Both the position numbers and the translations under genes were made by a program. A stretch of DNA of 64,000 nucleotides from Streptomyces iakyrus. GTDB lineage: Bacteria > Actinomycetota > Actinomycetes > Streptomycetales > Streptomycetaceae. The stretch is from NCBI RefSeq assembly GCF_000717055.1, contig NZ_JNXI01000012.1, positions 1 through 64,000 on the forward strand, written 5' to 3'. Every line of letters starts with the position of its first letter. The stretch's first letter is position 1. The notes beneath the pieces were generated by a model. The model was not told the DNA's origin and searched no databases. It saw only the letters and a program-made list of their open reading frames with translations. Of the stretch, positions 9,892 to 17,986 are shown piece after piece.

Positions 9892-9922
9892 TTCTCAAAT
9901 GATGAGAGTTTACAGTCATCAA
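9868..9922 (+). promoter_or_regulatory. Autoregulated promoter of the IclR-type gene
   Basis: A perfect inverted repeat CCAGTGT-TGA-ACACTGG (9868-9884) is followed by a -35-like TTGATT (9888-9893), a 17-base spacer and a -10-like TACAGT (9911-9916). TCTCA-N5-TGAGA (9893-9907) sits inside the spacer, with the same half-sites and spacing as at 5538-5552. A repressor on this site would block the promoter. The predicted transcript start coincides with GTG 9923. Confidence 0.6.
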
Positions 9923-10552
9923 GTGACTACAGGCGTGGAAACCGGCGTGGGCGTCCTCGACAAGGGAATGGCCATCGTCGACCTGTGTGAGCGTACTCCG
10001 TCATCCGGGAGCGAGATCGCCCGCGTATTGGGCATGACCGTGCCAACGGCACATCGACTGGCCGGCGCCCTGGTTGCACACGGGCTCTTGCAGCGCGCCG
10101 CCGACGGCCGGTTCTACCTCGGGCCACGCTTCCTGACCTCGCGCATGACCGAGCACGCGCAACCCGTGCTGGCGCGCCTGACCCGTCACATCAACGAGAC
10201 ATCACAGCTCTGGGTTGCCCGGGGCGAGTTCCGAGTGTGTACCGCGAGCGCGGAGGCCGAGACCGAGCTGCGAGTCAGCCTTCCGGTGGGCAGCCGTCTC
10301 CCCTTCTCTGACGGCGGGTCGGCGGCAGCGGCCCTGCTCGGCACAGTCCGCTCCGAAGGCTGGGTCGAGTCGGTCTCCCAGCGCACCGTCGGAGTCGGCT
10401 CTGTCAGCGCCCCAGTGCTTGTGGGCAACACCCCCGTCGCAGCGGTTTGCGTCATCGTGCCGATCCCGCGCGTCACGAGTTCTCCCGGACAGATGTACGG
10501 GGCGCTTGCCTGTAGCGCCGCCGCCGACATCGCAGCGAACCTCGAAGGCTGA
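9923..10552 (+). CDS. IclR family transcriptional regulator
   Basis: The 209-residue protein has a winged helix-turn-helix (about residues 5-65: VLDKGMAIVDLCE, then GSEIARVLGMTVPTAHRLAGALVAHGLLQR). An IclR effector-binding domain follows, somewhat shorter than usual, with LWVARGEFRVCTASAEAETELRVSLPVGSRLPF. Members typically bind small organic acids. The shared palindrome suggests it represses both itself and the CoA-transferase/lyase/carrier unit. GTG 9923 was chosen over ATG 9899/9902 because a promoter-like TACAGT ends six bases before it and the upstream ATGs lie inside the operator. No Shine-Dalgarno sequence is visible, which fits a leaderless message. Confidence 0.85.
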   Translation: MTTGVETGVGVLDKGMAIVDLCERTPSSGSEIARVLGMTVPTAHRLAGALVAHGLLQRAADGRFYLGPRFLTSRMTEHAQPVLARLTRHINETSQLWVARGEFRVCTASAEAETELRVSLPVGSRLPFSDGGSAAAALLGTVRSEGWVESVSQRTVGVGSVSAPVLVGNTPVAAVCVIVPIPRVTSSPGQMYGALACSAAADIAANLEG

Positions 10553-10685
10553 CCGGCGGTTGACCCCACTCCCGGCCGTCGGTCACCGCTGCGATCAGCA
10601 CCTCAAGATGCGCCTCAGCCGAGGCGTCGCCGATGTCGTCAGCCGTATTCGGGAGCTTCAGTGAGGTGAAGAAAGGCGACTGAGG

Positions 10686-10970
10686 TCAGCTCGGGATGTT
10701 CAGCTTCTCGTCTCCCGGAGAGCGTGATGTGCCGGAGCGGAGCATGCCGCGCAAGATCGGCATGCTGTCCCAGAGCAGACGGTCCTCGAAGACCCGGTGC
10801 TCCAGGCCCTCGAAGCCGCCCAGAGAAAGATCCGCGACGAGGGCGGCATCGCGCTGGATCCGCAGCGTGCACGGGTCAGCAAGGAAGCCGTCCACGGTCG
10901 CCGCGATTACATCTGTGTCAGTGATGAGGATCCGTGAAAATGAATCCTCAGAGGCTGATCTCGTCCTCAC
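10686..10970 (-). CDS. Small hypothetical protein, uncertain
   Basis: A GTG-started frame of 94 codons lies 37 bases after the AraC-type gene on the same strand. Its third-codon positions are mostly G or C and second positions are balanced, as in real genes here. It reads AATVDGFLADPCTLRIQRDA and LSLGGFEGLEHRVFEDRLLW. I do not recognise it. The opposite strand also has a coding-like frame (about 10728-10951, ending DYICVSDEDP), so the region may be a remnant of another gene. Confidence 0.3.
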   Translation of the reverse strand: MRTRSASEDSFSRILITDTDVIAATVDGFLADPCTLRIQRDAALVADLSLGGFEGLEHRVFEDRLLWDSMPILRGMLRSGTSRSPGDEKLNIPS

Positions 10971-11007
10971 TTGATTGCCCGGTCTTCGTACTGCCGACGT
11001 AGTGCTG

Positions 11008-11952
11008 TCAGCTGTCTTCGCCCGGGGGTGCGGCAATGGCCTGCTGGGTGCGGCGGAAGTCGCCAGGGGTGGTACCGGTGTGGCGGGTGAAGAACTTGCC
11101 GAAGTTGGTCGGTTCGGAGAAGCCGAGGCGGCGGGCGATGGTGGCGACAGGTTCGTCGGTGTGGGCGAGGAGCCGCTGCGCCTGGAGGGCGACGCGGGCG
11201 TCGATGACGTGTTTGACGGATCGTCCGGTGGCTGCCCGGCAAGCCCGGGTGAGGGTCTTGACGGTGTAGCCGAGGCGGTCGGCGTAGTCCTCGGCGCGCC
11301 GGGTGGTGGCGTAGGAGCGTTCCAGTTCGGCGTGGAAGCGAGCGTAGACCTCGCCGCCGGCGTAGGGGTCGGCGGGCGCACTGTGGCGGGGGAGGCGGTC
11401 GATGTGCAGCAGCAGCGCGGCCAGCAACAGCTGCAGGATCTCACGGGACGCGCCCTCGGGGCGACGGTATTCGGCGTGGAGTCGGGCGAGCAGGGCGGAA
11501 GTGGTGGCGTTGTCGCTGCTGGTGCCCAGTTGCCAGCAGTTGGGGGCGGACCAGTCGTCGGCGAGGCGGCTGGCTGCTGCGGTGGTTTCCGGGAAGGCGG
11601 GGGTGAACAGCAGGTGCGTGCCGTTCATCAGGCCGGGGCTGGCCAGGCGTTGCACCTGGCCGGGGCGGATCCAAAGCAGGGTGCCGGGCCGGCATGGGTA
11701 TGCGACGAAGTCGACGGTCTGCTCGGCACTGCCCTGGGTGATCAGGGTGAGGGAGTGGAAGTCGGCGCGGTGGACCCGTTGCAGGCTGCCGTCGGTGACC
11801 CGGCGGTGCAGCGCGGCCAGATCGGTGATCTCGATGCCGGGAACCGGGGCGTTGGGCGGGTTGAAGCCGAACCCGGGGATGGCCTCCCCGCCCGCCGGTG
11901 CGGGGGCGTGGCTCCTGCCATTGCCCGTCCTGTCCATTTCTGACCACGGCAC
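11008..11952 (-). CDS. AraC family transcriptional regulator
   Basis: The 314-residue DNA-binding protein has an N-terminal cupin-like ligand domain (about residues 30-180, with HSLTLITQGSAEQTVDF and GTLLWIRPGQVQRL). A C-terminal pair of helix-turn-helix motifs follows (about residues 210-305, with DRLGYTVKTLTRACRAATG and EPVATIARRLGFSEPTNFGK). The GTG at 11952 has GGAG unusually close; an ATG at 11937 is an alternative. It is divergent from the metallo-hydrolase and NAD(P)-binding genes, separated by about 90 bases, and is their probable regulator. The tail GDFRRTQQAIAAPPGEDS is short and normal. Confidence 0.9.
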   Translation of the reverse strand: MPWSEMDRTGNGRSHAPAPAGGEAIPGFGFNPPNAPVPGIEITDLAALHRRVTDGSLQRVHRADFHSLTLITQGSAEQTVDFVAYPCRPGTLLWIRPGQVQRLASPGLMNGTHLLFTPAFPETTAAASRLADDWSAPNCWQLGTSSDNATTSALLARLHAEYRRPEGASREILQLLLAALLLHIDRLPRHSAPADPYAGGEVYARFHAELERSYATTRRAEDYADRLGYTVKTLTRACRAATGRSVKHVIDARVALQAQRLLAHTDEPVATIARRLGFSEPTNFGKFFTRHTGTTPGDFRRTQQAIAAPPGEDS

Positions 11953-12044
11953 GTCTCCATCATACCTCGCTGGCCTGCGGCGTTTCCCGGACAGTGGAAG
12001 GCGAGGACGAACAAGGACCTCTACCCACCATAAGGAGACAGGCC

Positions 12045-12827
12045 ATGAACGGCACCATCACGGTCATCGACAAGGGCGCGGTGCGCATCCACAGCTACAT
12101 GGCCCCCGATGACAGCCTGAACGTCACCACCCAGCTGATCGAGACCCCGGCGCGCGTCATCGCCGTGGACGCCCAGTATGCCCTGGCCTACGCCGACGAG
12201 GTCGTCGCCTACGCGCGCGGCCTGGGCAAGCCGCTGGACCGGGTGATCATCACCCACGCCCACCCGGACCACTTCCAGGGCGCCGCCCGCTTCGGCGCCC
12301 CCGTGCACGCGCTGGCCGCGGTACGCGAGCAGATCGCTGCCCAGGGCGACGGCCAGGACCCGACGGGTGCGGTGATCCCGGTCGCGGACATGACGCCAAC
12401 GGTGGAGGTCGTGCCGGGCACGCAGGTCATCGACGGCGTCCCGTTCGTCTCCGAGGCCCATCACGGCGGCGAGGCCGCCGACGAGCTGGTGATCAAGCTT
12501 CCCGAGCAGGGCGTCCTGGTCGCCCAGGACCTCGTCTATCACGCCACCCACCTCTTCCTCGGCAACAACGACATCCCCGGCTGGACCAAGGCCGTCGAAC
12601 AGCTCGCCGCCGACCCCGCCTACGACACCGTCCTGCCCGGCCACGGCCTGCCCGCCGGCCCCGAAGTCTTCGACCAGCTGCGCCGCTACCTCACCGACGC
12701 AGGCGAGCTGCTCGGCGACGACGGCGATGAGTACAAGCAGGCCATAACGGCGCGTCATCCCGGCTTCGGCGGCGCATTCCTGATCGACATCGGCAACCAG
12801 CACCTCTTCGGTACCGACAACACCTGA
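12045..12827 (+). CDS. Metallo-beta-lactamase-fold hydrolase
   Basis: The 260-residue cytosolic metallohydrolase carries the zinc motif HAHPDHFQG (HxHxDH) near residue 67. A histidine pair EAHHGGEAADELV takes the position of the next ligands, and LPGHGLPAGPEV supplies the last histidine. There is no signal peptide. AAGGAG lies eight bases before the ATG. The next gene starts 33 bases downstream, so the two form a likely operon controlled by the divergent AraC-type regulator. The substrate is not predictable; members of this subgroup act on lactones, thioesters or xenobiotics. Confidence 0.85.
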   Translation: MNGTITVIDKGAVRIHSYMAPDDSLNVTTQLIETPARVIAVDAQYALAYADEVVAYARGLGKPLDRVIITHAHPDHFQGAARFGAPVHALAAVREQIAAQGDGQDPTGAVIPVADMTPTVEVVPGTQVIDGVPFVSEAHHGGEAADELVIKLPEQGVLVAQDLVYHATHLFLGNNDIPGWTKAVEQLAADPAYDTVLPGHGLPAGPEVFDQLRRYLTDAGELLGDDGDEYKQAITARHPGFGGAFLIDIGNQHLFGTDNT

Positions 12828-12860
12828 CCATCGCCCCCTCCAGTGAAACGGACCCCCAAC

Positions 12861-13505
12861 ATGAGCAAGATCACCGTCTTCGGCGCCGCCGGAAAGGCCG
12901 GCTCCCGCGTCGTCGCCGAGGCCGTCGCGCGCGGCCACGAGGTCACGGCCGTCGCCCGCGACCTAGACGCACTGTCCGCCCTCCCCGTTGGCGTGCAGGC
13001 GGGTGCTGGCGACGTCACCGATCCCGACTCCGTCGCCGCCCTCTCCAAGGACGCCGATGCGATCGTGCTGACCGTCGGCGGCCCGGACGCCGCCCTCTAC
13101 ACGAACGCCGTCGCCGCCGCCGCGTCGGCCGTCCGCGCCCTGGGCCCGGCCAGCCCACGCATCATCCACATGGGCGGCGGCGCGAGCCTCCTCAACGGCG
13201 AGGGCGTGCGCTTCTTCGACGCCCCCGGCTTCCCGGAGGAGTTCAAGCCCTACGCCATCGGCCAGATCCGCGCCCTCGACGCCTACCTCGCCCTCGGAGA
13301 CGACGTGACCTGGACCTACCTGTCCCCGCCTCCGGTCCACTTCACCCCCGGCACGTGCACCGGTGACTACCGCACCGGTTTGGACCACCCTGTCGTCGGC
13401 GACGACGGCCAGGCCCGCATCTCCTACGAAGACTACGCCGCAGCCCTCGTCGACGAGATCGAAAACCCCCGCCACCTCAACCGACGCTTCACCGTCGGCT
13501 ACTGA
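12861..13505 (+). CDS. NAD(P)H-binding Rossmann-fold protein
   Basis: The 214-residue protein opens with the dinucleotide-binding strand ITVFGAAGKAGSRVVAEAVARG and continues in the atypical short-chain dehydrogenase/NmrA-like pattern (VTAVARDLDALSAL, then GDVTDPDSVAALSKDADAIV). A late YAIGQIRALDAYL helix holds the usual tyrosine region without a clean YxxxK. It may be a quinone or NAD(P)H sensor/reductase. The ATG at 12861 begins just before the first strand; an in-frame GTG at 12843 is possible. It follows the metallo-hydrolase on the same strand. Confidence 0.85.
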   Translation: MSKITVFGAAGKAGSRVVAEAVARGHEVTAVARDLDALSALPVGVQAGAGDVTDPDSVAALSKDADAIVLTVGGPDAALYTNAVAAAASAVRALGPASPRIIHMGGGASLLNGEGVRFFDAPGFPEEFKPYAIGQIRALDAYLALGDDVTWTYLSPPPVHFTPGTCTGDYRTGLDHPVVGDDGQARISYEDYAAALVDEIENPRHLNRRFTVGY

Positions 13506-13549
13506 ACAACCAGCTATGACAGCTTCCAGCGACACGCGTAAGACGCGCT

Positions 13550-13735
13550 GCCCTCTCCTGCGCGGCCAGGAGAGAAGACAACGCCGAACTCCGGCGGGTG
13601 CGGGCCCGCGTCGAGCACACCTTTGCCCGGATGAAGAACTGGAAGCTCCTGCGCGACTGCCGCCAACGGGGCGACGGCCTCCATCACGCCGTGCAGGCCG
13701 TCGCCACCATGCACAACCTCGCCATGACAGGGTGA
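13550..13735 (+). pseudogene. C-terminal remnant of an IS5-family DDE transposase
   Basis: A frame without a start reads RVRARVEHTFARMKNWKLLR and then HHAVQAVATMHNLAMTG before a TGA. This is the C-terminal end of an IS5-type transposase, including the catalytic glutamate helix (RVEHTFARMKNWKLLRD). Only about 62 codons remain; the N-terminal and middle catalytic parts are missing. Thirty bases beyond the stop is the 29-bp terminal repeat also seen at 71-99. It marks the right boundary of the accessory region. Confidence 0.85.
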
Positions 13736-13764
13736 AGCAGCAGGCCAGCCATCACCCGGACATG

Positions 13765-13793
13765 CCGCCACCAAGCCTTCTGCAACACCCTTT
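13765..13793. repeat. Insertion-sequence end, right copy of the 29-bp direct repeat
   Basis: Identical in sequence and orientation to 71-99, and placed 29 bases after the transposase remnant. It is followed at once by the dispersed chromosomal repeat GCGGCGCGGGGAACCGCGCG, so the conserved chromosome appears to resume here. Confidence 0.75.
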
Positions 13794-13932
13794 AGCGGCG
13801 CGGGGAACCGCGCGACACGCCACGACGTGCCTGTACTCGCCGAAACACCGTGAGAACCGAGCTCTGAGGCGAAGGTCATCGCGGGTTACGTTGGGTCGGA
13901 GCCGAAACGGACCCGACCGAACGGAGCCCGCG

Positions 13933-14904
13933 ATGCCCTTCGCCCGACTGGCAACCGCAACGACCCCCACCTGCCACATCGGACTGGGCCTCGCCGCCGT
14001 GGGGCGCCCGGGCTACATCAACCTCGGCCGCGACCAAGACCTCGGAGAGGACCGCAGCGTCGAAACGCTGCGCACCCGCACCCACGAACTCCTCGACGCC
14101 GCCTACGCCCAGGGCGTCCGCTACTTCGACGCCGCCCGCTCCTACGGCCGCTCCGAGGAGTTCCTCGCCGAATGGCTCAAGGCCAGGCCGGCCTTCGGCG
14201 ACATCGTCGTGGGCAGCAAGTGGGGCTACACCTACACCGCCGGCTGGTCCACGGACGCCGAACAGCACGAGGTCAAGGACCACACCCTCGCCACCTACGA
14301 ACGGCAGCGCGCGGAGAGCGAGACGCTGCTCGGCGACCGGCTCGACCTCTACCAGATCCACTCGGTGACCCCGGACAGCCCGGCCCTCACCGACAAGGAG
14401 CTGCACGCCAGGCTCGCCGAAGCCGCCGAGCGGGGCCTCACGATCGGCTTCTCGACCAGCGGCCCCGCGCAGGCGGAGGCCATCCGCGCCGCCCTCGCCG
14501 TCACGGTCGACGGCGAACCCCTCTTCCGCACGGTGCAGTCCACGTACAACGCGCTGGAGACCTCCGCCGCCCCCGCGCTCGCCGAGGCGCACGACGCCGG
14601 GCTCACCGTGATCGTCAAAGAGGGCATGGCCAACGGCCGACTGGCCGGTCCGCACGCCCCGCAGGTCGTACGGGAGATCGCCGAACAGGCCGGGCTGGGC
14701 TGTGACGCCGTCGCCCTGGCCGTGATCCTCCGCCAGCCCTGGGCCGGTGTCGTCCTCTCCGGTGCCGCGACCACCAACCAGCTCGCCTCGAACCTGCACG
14801 CGGCGGTCGTCGATCTCGACGACGACCAGGTGACCCGACTCGCCACCCTGGCCGAGGAGCCGCAGGCGTACTGGGAACGGCGCGCGCAGCTGCCCTGGCA
14901 CTGA
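13933..14904 (+). CDS. Aldo/keto reductase
   Basis: This NAD(P)H-dependent (beta/alpha)8-barrel oxidoreductase has 323 residues. The catalytic tetrad is visible: Asp in VRYFDAARSYG, Tyr in the same segment, Lys in VVGSKWGYTYT, and His in LYQIHSVTPDS. The cofactor-binding end carries AVILRQPWAGVVLSGAATTNQL. The subgroup resembles bacterial reductases that act on small aldehydes or sugars. It is monocistronic and lies upstream of a TetR-MFS pair on the same strand. Confidence 0.9.
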   Translation: MPFARLATATTPTCHIGLGLAAVGRPGYINLGRDQDLGEDRSVETLRTRTHELLDAAYAQGVRYFDAARSYGRSEEFLAEWLKARPAFGDIVVGSKWGYTYTAGWSTDAEQHEVKDHTLATYERQRAESETLLGDRLDLYQIHSVTPDSPALTDKELHARLAEAAERGLTIGFSTSGPAQAEAIRAALAVTVDGEPLFRTVQSTYNALETSAAPALAEAHDAGLTVIVKEGMANGRLAGPHAPQVVREIAEQAGLGCDAVALAVILRQPWAGVVLSGAATTNQLASNLHAAVVDLDDDQVTRLATLAEEPQAYWERRAQLPWH

Positions 14905-14948
14905 TCACCCTTCACCCGTGCGACAGCCATGAGTCACCCATGCCCTGG

Positions 14949-14986
14949 ATGAGACATCCGTGTCTCATATGGGGTATGGTCGTCTC
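14949..14986 (+). promoter_or_regulatory. Palindromic operator and promoter of the TetR-MFS operon
   Basis: ATGAGACA-TCCG-TGTCTCAT is a perfect 8-bp inverted repeat (14949-14968). A -10-like TATGGT follows at 14975-14980 and the coding ATG is at 14987, so the repeat covers the -35 region. A third half-site GTCTCAT overlaps the start codon. TetR proteins bind palindromes of this size, so autorepression is likely. Confidence 0.7.
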
Positions 14987-15538
14987 ATGGCTGTCGATCC
15001 CGAGCACGTGCTGCGCGCCGCCGCGGCCCTGCTGACCCGCAAATCCACCGCGACCATGGACGAGGTCGCGAAGGCCGCCGGAATCAGCCGGGCCACGCTG
15101 CACCGGCACTTCGCCGGACGTGACGCCCTCGTCCGGGCGCTGGAGGCGCTCGGCATCGCCGAGTGCGAAGCCGCCCTGGACGAGGCCCGGCTCGACGAGG
15201 GCTCGGCAAGTGACGCCGTACGCCGACTGGTCGGGGCCATCGAGCCCGCCGCCGGACTGCTCGCGTTCCTCTACACCGAGAACCAGCTGTTCGAGGGTGA
15301 GGAGCAGAACGCCGGCTGGGCCACGATCGACGACCGCATTTCCGCCCTGTTCCGGCGTGGCCAGCTCGGGGGTGAATTCCGCGTCGACCTCACGCCCGCC
15401 TGGCTCACCGAGGCGCTGTACGGCCTGATGGCATCCGGCGCCTGGCTGGTGCACAGCGGCAAGGGTGCACCCAAGGACTTTCAGCACATGATCGTCGAGC
15501 TGTTGCTCGGCGGCGCACTCAGGAGAGAGGAATCATGA
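14987..15538 (+). CDS. TetR family transcriptional repressor
   Basis: The 183-residue protein has an N-terminal helix-turn-helix (about residues 5-50: VLRAAAALLTRKSTATMDEV, AGISRATLHRHFAGRDALVR). An all-helical ligand domain follows. ATG 14987 was preferred over upstream ATGs at 14960 and 14969 because those lie inside the operator, and a TATGGT hexamer ends six bases before 14987. Its stop overlaps the start of the efflux pump by four bases (ATGA), giving a classical drug-responsive repressor-pump operon. Confidence 0.9.
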   Translation: MAVDPEHVLRAAAALLTRKSTATMDEVAKAAGISRATLHRHFAGRDALVRALEALGIAECEAALDEARLDEGSASDAVRRLVGAIEPAAGLLAFLYTENQLFEGEEQNAGWATIDDRISALFRRGQLGGEFRVDLTPAWLTEALYGLMASGAWLVHSGKGAPKDFQHMIVELLLGGALRREES

Positions 15539-17070
15539 CCAGCACCCTGCAGCCGGCGAAGACCACCGAGGCGGTGGAGCGCCCGGGCCGCTGGCTCGCG
15601 CTCGGTGTCCTCGTGCTCGCCGTGTTGCTGGTGGCCGTCGACGCGACCGTCCTCGGCCTCGCGACCCCCTACATCAGCGAGGACCTCAAGCCCTCCGGCA
15701 CCCAGCTGCTGTGGATCGGCGACGTCTACTCGTTCGTCATCGCCGGTCTGCTCGTCTCCATGGGCAGCCTCGGCGACCGCATCGGCCGCAAGCGGATCCT
15801 GCTCGTCGGCGCCACGGCGTTCGGCGCCATATCCGTCTTCAACGCCTACGCCACGACCCCCGAGATGATGATCGTCGCGCGGGCGCTGCTCGGCGTCGCC
15901 GGCGCGACCCTGATGCCGGCCACGCTCGCCCTGATCCGCAACCTCTTCCACGACCCGCGCGAGCGCAGTCTCGCCGTCGGCATCTGGGGCGCCACCGCCT
16001 CCGCCGGTACGGCCGTCGGCCCGATCGTCGGCGGGTTCCTGCTGGAGCACTTCTGGTGGGGGTCGGTCTTCCTCATCAACCTGCCCGTGATGGCCGTGCT
16101 GGTCCTGGTCGGGATCAAGCTGCTGCCCGAGTCGCGCACCGCCAACCCCGGCCCCTGGGACCTGGTCAGCGTCGTGCTGTCGCTGGTCGGCATGATCGGC
16201 GTCGTGTACGCGATCAAGGAGGCGGCGACCCACGGCTTCGCGTGGACCACCCTGGCCGCGGGCCTGCTGGGTGCGGCCGCCCTGTACGGGTTCGTCCGCC
16301 GCCAGCTCAGGCTTCCGACGCCGCTGCTGGACATGCGGCTGTTCCGCAACCGCGGTTTCAGCGGGGCGGTGCTTGCCGACCTGCTGACCATCCTCGGTCT
16401 GTCCGGGCTGGTGTTCTTCCTGTCGCAGTACCTGCAACTCGTCCAGGGCAGACGCCCGTTCGAGGCCGGGCTGGCCGAACTGCCCGCGGCGATCGGCGCG
16501 GTGGTGGCCGGACTGGTCGCGGGGCGTGCGGCCCGGCGCTTCTCGGTGCGGGCGGTCGTCTCCGGGGGCCTCGCGGCGATAGGCCTGGCCCTGGCCGCGC
16601 TCACGGTGCTCGGCCAGTCCACCGGCTACCCGCTGCTCGGGACCGCGCTGCTCGTGGTCGGCGTGGGCGCCGGCTTCTCGTTCACCGTGACCGCCGACGT
16701 GATCCTTTCCAGCGTGCCCAAGGACCAGGCGGGCTCCGCGTCCGCGGTGTCCGAGACGGCCTACGAACTCGGTGCCGCGCTCGGCATCGCCGCCCTCGGC
16801 TCGATCGTGACCGGCGTCTACCGCGACTTCACCGGCCCCGCGGGCACCCCGGCCGCGGCCCACGAGTCGCTGGGCGGCGCGGTCGAGGCGGCGGCACACA
16901 TGCCCGCCCACAGCGCCGGCATCATGCTGGACGCGGCCCGCACATCCTTCGTCGACGGCCTGACCCTGGCGGCGGGCGTGGGCGCGACGGTCCTGCTGGC
17001 CGCGGCGGTGGCGGCGTGGTTCCTGCTGCGGGGTCAAAAGCTGGAAGACGCCGCACCGGAACACACGTAA
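15535..17070 (+). CDS. MFS drug efflux permease (DHA2/EmrB-QacA type)
   Basis: The 511-residue membrane protein has about 14 hydrophobic helices, the count typical of proton-driven multidrug exporters of the DHA2 family. The motif A loop between helices 2 and 3 reads GSLGDRIGRKRILLVG, and motif C in helix 5 reads GIWGATASAGTAVGPIVGGF. Helix 1 holds the conserved LLVAVDATVLGLATPYI. It is translationally coupled to the repressor upstream. The exported compound is unknown. Confidence 0.93.
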   Translation: MTSTLQPAKTTEAVERPGRWLALGVLVLAVLLVAVDATVLGLATPYISEDLKPSGTQLLWIGDVYSFVIAGLLVSMGSLGDRIGRKRILLVGATAFGAISVFNAYATTPEMMIVARALLGVAGATLMPATLALIRNLFHDPRERSLAVGIWGATASAGTAVGPIVGGFLLEHFWWGSVFLINLPVMAVLVLVGIKLLPESRTANPGPWDLVSVVLSLVGMIGVVYAIKEAATHGFAWTTLAAGLLGAAALYGFVRRQLRLPTPLLDMRLFRNRGFSGAVLADLLTILGLSGLVFFLSQYLQLVQGRRPFEAGLAELPAAIGAVVAGLVAGRAARRFSVRAVVSGGLAAIGLALAALTVLGQSTGYPLLGTALLVVGVGAGFSFTVTADVILSSVPKDQAGSASAVSETAYELGAALGIAALGSIVTGVYRDFTGPAGTPAAAHESLGGAVEAAAHMPAHSAGIMLDAARTSFVDGLTLAAGVGATVLLAAAVAAWFLLRGQKLEDAAPEHT

Positions 17071-17110
17071 GAACAACGCCCGCAGGGGTGCGGGGCCGCG
17101 CAATTCGGGC

Positions 17111-17250
17111 ACGGGGCCCGCCCCGACAACGCCACCGAGGTCACGCCCAATAGGGGCGCGGGGAACTGCGCATCACAGACACGGACCCCGCCCCGACAAC
17201 GCCACCGAGGTCACGCCCAAAAGGGGCGCGGGGAACGGCGCGACAAGCCC
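17111..17250. repeat. Two tandem 70-bp intergenic repeats
   Basis: Units 17111-17180 and 17181-17250 share CCCCGACAACGCCACCGAGG and TCACGCCCAA followed by AGGGGCGCGGGGAAC. A more degenerate third piece lies at about 17087-17110. The GGGGCGCGGGGAAC block is also found at 13794-13812 and 20691-20710, always downstream of gene ends. It is a dispersed Streptomyces intergenic repeat of unknown role. Confidence 0.8.
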
Positions 17251-17311
17251 CCACAACCCCGCAGCCGCCAACGACCCCCAACCACCCACCCCGGCCCGCG
17301 CCCCGAAAAAC

Positions 17312-17986
17312 CTACGCCGCTTCCTTCGCCTTGCTCGCGTACATGTCCACGTACTCCTGCCCGGACAACCGCATGACCTCAGCCATCACCGAGTCGGTCA
17401 CGGCCCGCAGCACATACCGGTCCCGGTCCATCCCCTCGTACCGGGAGAACTCCATCGCCTCACCGAACCGCACGGTGACCTTGCCCGGCCGCGGCAGCCC
17501 CGCCCCGCCCGGCTGCAACTTGTCCGTCCCGATCATGGCGAAGGGAACCACCGGCGCCCCCGTCATCAGGGTCAGCCGGGCGATGCCGGTCCGCCCCCGG
17601 TACAGCCGCCCGTCGGGCGACCGCGTCCCCTCCGGGTAGATGCCGAACATGCGGCCTTCCTCCAGCACCCGCCGCCCGGTCATCAGCGCCGCGACACCGC
17701 CCCGGCCACCGTCGCGGTCCACCGGGATCATGCCGACCCCGGTGAAGAACCAGGCCATCAGCCGGCCCTTCAGGCCCTTGCCCGTCACGTACTCGTCCTT
17801 GCCGATGAAGACGACCTGACGGTCGCAGACCAGCGGCAGGATCATCGAGTCGATGAACGTCAGGTGGTTACCGGCCAGGATGACCGGGCCGTCGCCGGGA
17901 ATGTGCTCCGCACCCTCCACCCGGGGGCGGAACATCAGGCGCATGGCCGGGCCGAGCACTGCCTTGATGAGCGCGAAGCGGGACAA
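17312..17986 (-). CDS. 1-acyl-sn-glycerol-3-phosphate acyltransferase family protein
   Basis: This PlsC-type enzyme would acylate lysophosphatidate or a related acceptor at the cytoplasmic membrane face. The 224-residue product holds the HX4D motif in AGNHLTFIDSMILP, the acceptor-site motif FGIYPEGTRSPDG, and the third block PVVPFAMIGTDKL. A TTG start at 17986 was chosen because GGAGGG lies four bases upstream, whereas the longer ATG frame (to 18064) has no ribosome site and adds a non-conserved tail. The head-to-head neighbour across a 385-base gap is a secreted phosphodiesterase that also acts on glycerophospho-compounds. Confidence 0.88.
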   Translation of the reverse strand: MSRFALIKAVLGPAMRLMFRPRVEGAEHIPGDGPVILAGNHLTFIDSMILPLVCDRQVVFIGKDEYVTGKGLKGRLMAWFFTGVGMIPVDRDGGRGGVAALMTGRRVLEEGRMFGIYPEGTRSPDGRLYRGRTGIARLTLMTGAPVVPFAMIGTDKLQPGGAGLPRPGKVTVRFGEAMEFSRYEGMDRDRYVLRAVTDSVMAEVMRLSGQEYVDMYASKAKEAA

